A stretch of DNA of 6,686 nt, taken from Candidatus Cloacimonadota bacterium. Lineage in GTDB: Bacteria > Cloacimonadota > Cloacimonadia > Cloacimonadales > TCS61. Position 1 is the first letter of the stretch; each line of letters begins with the position of its first letter. The notes under the pieces are model-generated. The model was not told the origin of the DNA. It ran no database searches and saw nothing but the letters and a program-made list of their open reading frames with translations. Location of the stretch: positions 1 through 6,686 of the forward strand of contig JAUVIJ010000112.1 in the NCBI GenBank assembly GCA_030592835.1. Direction: 5' to 3'. Shown piece by piece: positions 5,427 to 6,686 of the stretch. The position numbers and the translations under genes are program-made.

Positions 5427-5765
5427 TTAAATATCATTGTATTTTTTTGCATTCCCTCTGGCTTTGGCTACAGGATACTTAATCCGGTTCTTCTCCAGTT
5501 TATTTCGGGATGCTTCCAGAATATCAATTTCGAGAATTTCGCATAATCGCAACAAGTAAATGAAAGTGTCCCCTATTTCATCTTTAATATCGCTCATTTT
5601 TTCTTCAGACAGATTATTACTTTCTTCCGGTGTCAGCCATTGAAAATGTTCCATGATCTCAGCTACTTCTACACTGAGAGCCATGATCAGGTTTTTGGGT
5701 GTGTGGAATTGCTCCCAATCCCTTTCCTGAGCGAATCTATTGATTTCCGTAATAACACTTTTCAT
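5427..5765 (-). CDS. MazG-like nucleotide pyrophosphohydrolase
   Basis: A 112-residue all-alpha NTP pyrophosphohydrolase of the MazG-like/DCTPP1 (RS21-C6) type. These enzymes hydrolyse non-canonical or excess (d)NTPs to the monophosphate and pyrophosphate, using Mg2+ held by acidic residues. The recognisable parts are FAQERDWEQFHTPKNLIMAL (11-30), the metal site E33xxE36 in SVEVAEIMEHFQW, the second site E63xxD66 in DEIGDTFIYLLRL, and the terminal NKLEKNRIKYPVAKARG segment. The length is that of the single-domain family, so it is complete. The start is well supported by GAGGAAG five bases before the ATG (plus-strand 5771-5777). It forms its own unit. A housecleaning role in the nucleotide pool is likely; the preferred nucleotide cannot be read from sequence alone. 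Confidence 0.9.
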   Translation of the reverse strand: MKSVITEINRFAQERDWEQFHTPKNLIMALSVEVAEIMEHFQWLTPEESNNLSEEKMSDIKDEIGDTFIYLLRLCEILEIDILEASRNKLEKNRIKYPVAKARGNAKKYNDI

Positions 5766-5880
5766 AGTATCTTCCTCGATTTTTTTTGATTACTATCAAA
5801 GACATAATAATTAATATCTTAATGATTAATAATTGATGTCAATGTTAAATTATTTCGACACAATTATAAAGGAACGGATT

Positions 5881-5961
5881 ATGCATTCCTATTTGAAAAT
5901 ATCTAATAATTATCGGAATTATTTTGACAGGAGAAGTTTCAATGTAAACTTAACTCACTGA
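5881..5961 (+). CDS. Possible 26-residue leader ORF before the C25 peptidase gene
   Basis: An ATG lies seven bases after AAGGA (5869-5873) and opens a frame starting MHSYLKISNNYRNYFDRRSF, stopping at TGA 5959-5961. It is polar and matches no family I know. A second Shine-Dalgarno-like AGGAG (5929-5933) precedes an ATG-TAA start-stop pair at 5942-5947 in another frame. Either could be chance in the 232-bp leader of the peptidase gene, which holds no other clear signal. Confidence 0.15.
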   Translation: MHSYLKISNNYRNYFDRRSFNVNLTH

Positions 5962-5997
5962 AAAATAATAAGGTTTACAGAAGATAAAGGAGAAATT

Positions 5998-6686
5998 ATG
6001 AAAAGAGCGTTGATTTTTCTCATTATTGTTTTCAGTCTTACAATCCTGATGGCTGAAGTTATTACCCTTGATCTCACATTTTCTCGACCTGATTTAAGGC
6101 AGAAAGATGATTATACGGAAATCTTTTTCGATCAGTGCGCGAATTTTGGAGCAGAAGGAACTCCTCAATTACCTCAATATGGAACAGAAATACTTTTACC
6201 TCAGGGTCAAGTGATATCCGAAGTAAGGATCATCTCGACCAGTTATCAGTTATTGGATGATAAGATAACTATCCAACCTGCATCACGTCAATTTCCCATA
6301 TCCCAGCCTGTGAGCGGTTATAAACCCGTACCGAATGAAGTGATCTATTCTTCTTCTGATTCCTATCCCGAAGAGATCATCACCGCTGTTTCCACACATT
6401 TTCTTTCCGGTCATTCCATTGGAAACTTCAATCTCTGTCCGCTGGTTTACGTGCCGGCTGAAAAGAGGGTAGAATACCTGGAAACAATTACCCTGGAAAT
6501 AGATACTAAATACGCCATAGAAGCTCAGGATGCAGAAAGGTTCCTGAAAACCAGCCCCAGGCTGAATTCACGGATCATTGAAATCGTAGAAAATCCTCAG
6601 ATGCTCTCCTCATACTTCTATGTTGAGAATCTCAGGGATGATGAATACGATCTGCTGCTGATCACTAACGAACAATTCCTTCCGGA
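5998..6686 (+). CDS. Secreted gingipain-type (C25) peptidase, N-terminal part
   Basis: The gene runs off the window after 229 codons. Residues 1-19 are a signal peptide (MKRALIFLIIVFSLTILMA), cut before Glu20. Residues about 20-210 look like the C25 propeptide: PQLPQYGTEILLPQG (about 58-72) is the typical turn after which such propeptides list beta strands, and NLCPLVYVPAEKRVEYLETI resembles the F.PL.Y.P....V.Y...I pattern seen there. The last residues, YDLLLITNEQFLP (217-229), match the first strand of the C25 catalytic domain; the His/Cys catalytic pair would lie beyond the window. The family comprises cysteine endopeptidases, in the FCB group often exported by the type IX system. AAAGGAGAA about seven bases before the ATG supports the start. 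Non-peptidase relatives with degenerate active sites also occur, so activity is unproven. Confidence 0.8.
   Translation, partial: MKRALIFLIIVFSLTILMAEVITLDLTFSRPDLRQKDDYTEIFFDQCANFGAEGTPQLPQYGTEILLPQGQVISEVRIISTSYQLLDDKITIQPASRQFPISQPVSGYKPVPNEVIYSSSDSYPEEIITAVSTHFLSGHSIGNFNLCPLVYVPAEKRVEYLETITLEIDTKYAIEAQDAERFLKTSPRLNSRIIEIVENPQMLSSYFYVENLRDDEYDLLLITNEQFLP

Noticed and set aside
5280..5546. 88-codon plus-strand frame starting at TTG 5280
   Set aside because: TTG start without a ribosome binding site; its second half is antisense to the MazG-like gene and the first half is low-complexity T-rich sequence.
5833..5870. Promoter of the C25 gene (TTGATG with TATAAA)
   Set aside because: The spacing between the two boxes is 26 bp, and no better -35 lies 17 bp before TATAAA; too weak to call in AT-rich DNA.

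Overview
The window looks like a piece of an AT-rich, Gram-negative bacterial genome, probably from an uncultured FCB-group lineage such as Candidatus Cloacimonadota or a relative. The grounds are an outer-membrane beta-barrel protein, a lipoprotein-type signal, and the start of a gingipain-type (C25) peptidase with its propeptide. An ATP-cone/uridine-kinase-like fusion and short dispersed palindromic repeats between genes fit as well. The lineage is an inference; no marker gene is present.

Left third (1-2740), visibly more AT-rich and loosely packed, all plus strand: a 29-residue signal-peptide minigene, a small exported beta-barrel protein, a two-helix membrane peptide, a short and probably frameshifted lipoprotein gene, and an isolated PP-loop ATPase resembling WbpG/PseA sugar amidotransferases. 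The gaps carry four copies of two related palindromic repeats and a small heptamer tandem repeat. This part looks like accessory DNA.

Middle (2744-3088, minus strand): a single-domain rhodanese whose frame is broken by one in-frame TGA. The frame on both sides is intact and rhodanese-like, and the TGA falls where I recall a conserved cysteine in this subfamily (CX4C becoming CX4U). Just downstream of the UGA the transcript can fold into a hairpin with a GGUC loop, resembling the E. coli fdhF SECIS. The best reading is a selenocysteine-containing rhodanese of 114 residues rather than a truncated 71-residue one. This is the most interesting object in the window.

Right part (3203-6686), better packed and less AT-rich: divergent from the rhodanese, an ATP-cone plus uridine-kinase-like protein; convergent to that, a UPF0316/DUF2179 membrane protein; then on the minus strand a MazG-like nucleotide pyrophosphohydrolase; and last, on the plus strand, the start of a secreted C25-type peptidase cut by the window edge. 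These are mostly single-gene units with no obvious common pathway. The kinase and the MazG-like enzyme both act on nucleotides, but they are not in an operon.
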